From Phycisphaerae bacterium (GTDB lineage: Bacteria; Planctomycetota; Phycisphaerae; Phycisphaerales; SM1A02), in NCBI GenBank assembly GCA_002683195.1, contig NYSW01000081.1:6347-11880 (forward strand): a DNA stretch of 5,534 nucleotides. The letters are read 5' to 3'. The translations under genes were made by a program, and so were the position numbers. Below, piece by piece: positions 5,480 to 5,534 of the stretch (position 1 is the stretch's first letter; the number at the start of each line of letters is the position of its first letter). The notes under the pieces are model-generated. The model ran no database searches. It saw only the letters and a list, made by a program, of their open reading frames with translations, and was not told the origin of the DNA.

Positions 5480-5534
5480 GCGACAACCGATTGACCGACG
5501 ACTCAATAGGCGGACAAGAAGCACGCCCGCCCCG
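5480..5534. other. Right-hand end of window, no supported feature
   Basis: Apart from decayed copies of the 15-bp repeat up to about 5509, I see no start codon with a ribosome site, terminator or RNA gene here. The next gene probably begins outside the window. Confidence 0.5.

Noticed and set aside
4881..5486. Long minus-strand open frame (201 codons) with SKNWP/SKHRP repeats at its N-terminus
   Set aside because: It is antisense to arfB, whose GGQ domain is unmistakable. Its repeats are just the tandem DNA repeat read backwards, and the rest resembles no known protein.
5401..5534. + strand frame reading FDGQF/FDGRC, resembling a pentapeptide-repeat protein
   Set aside because: It opens only after a TGA at 5398-5400 and has no ATG, GTG or TTG before the repeats, so it cannot start in this window. 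The pattern follows from the 15-bp DNA repeat.

Overview
This 5.5 kb window is ordinary chromosomal DNA of a GC-rich, Gram-negative-type bacterium. An outer-membrane beta-barrel protein with a signal peptide and a C-terminal aromatic residue implies a double membrane. GC content, protein style and the near absence of Shine-Dalgarno (SD) sequences suggest Planctomycetota (possibly Phycisphaerae), but that placement is an impression, not a proof. No transposase, integrase, tRNA, rRNA or CRISPR array is visible.

Layout. (1) Positions 1-1077, + strand: C-terminal two thirds of an M3-family zinc oligoendopeptidase, cut by the left edge of the window. (2) Positions 1078-1345: intergenic, with two adjacent hairpins; the second is a textbook intrinsic terminator. 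(3) Positions 1346-2818, +: complete group II PLP-dependent amino acid decarboxylase of the aromatic-L-amino-acid decarboxylase type. (4) Positions 2819-3006: convergent intergenic gap with several GC-rich inverted repeats and no T-tract. (5) Positions 4874-3007, -: two-gene operon, outer-membrane beta-barrel protein followed by a YkuE/LpxG-like metallophosphoesterase, joined by a GTGA stop/start overlap. (6) Positions 4908-5390, +: an ArfB-type ribosome-rescue hydrolase, divergent from the operon across only 33 bp. (7) Positions 5391-5534: non-coding tail with a 15-bp tandem repeat.

How the genes relate. The peptidase and decarboxylase point the same way but are separated by a strong terminator, so they are probably separate transcription units. 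The barrel protein and phosphoesterase are almost certainly co-expressed, perhaps in envelope biology. ArfB is a stand-alone housekeeping rescue factor.

The most interesting signal is regulatory. Each of the three genes that should begin a transcript has a TAnnnT -10-like hexamer exactly 6 nt before an ATG and no SD, as expected for leaderless mRNAs. The one gene inside an operon starts with GTG behind a good SD. No obviously new multi-gene system is present. The other points worth checking are a possible small RNA before the decarboxylase, the tandem repeat behind arfB, and the open Arg-rich frame that continues past the arfB stop codon.
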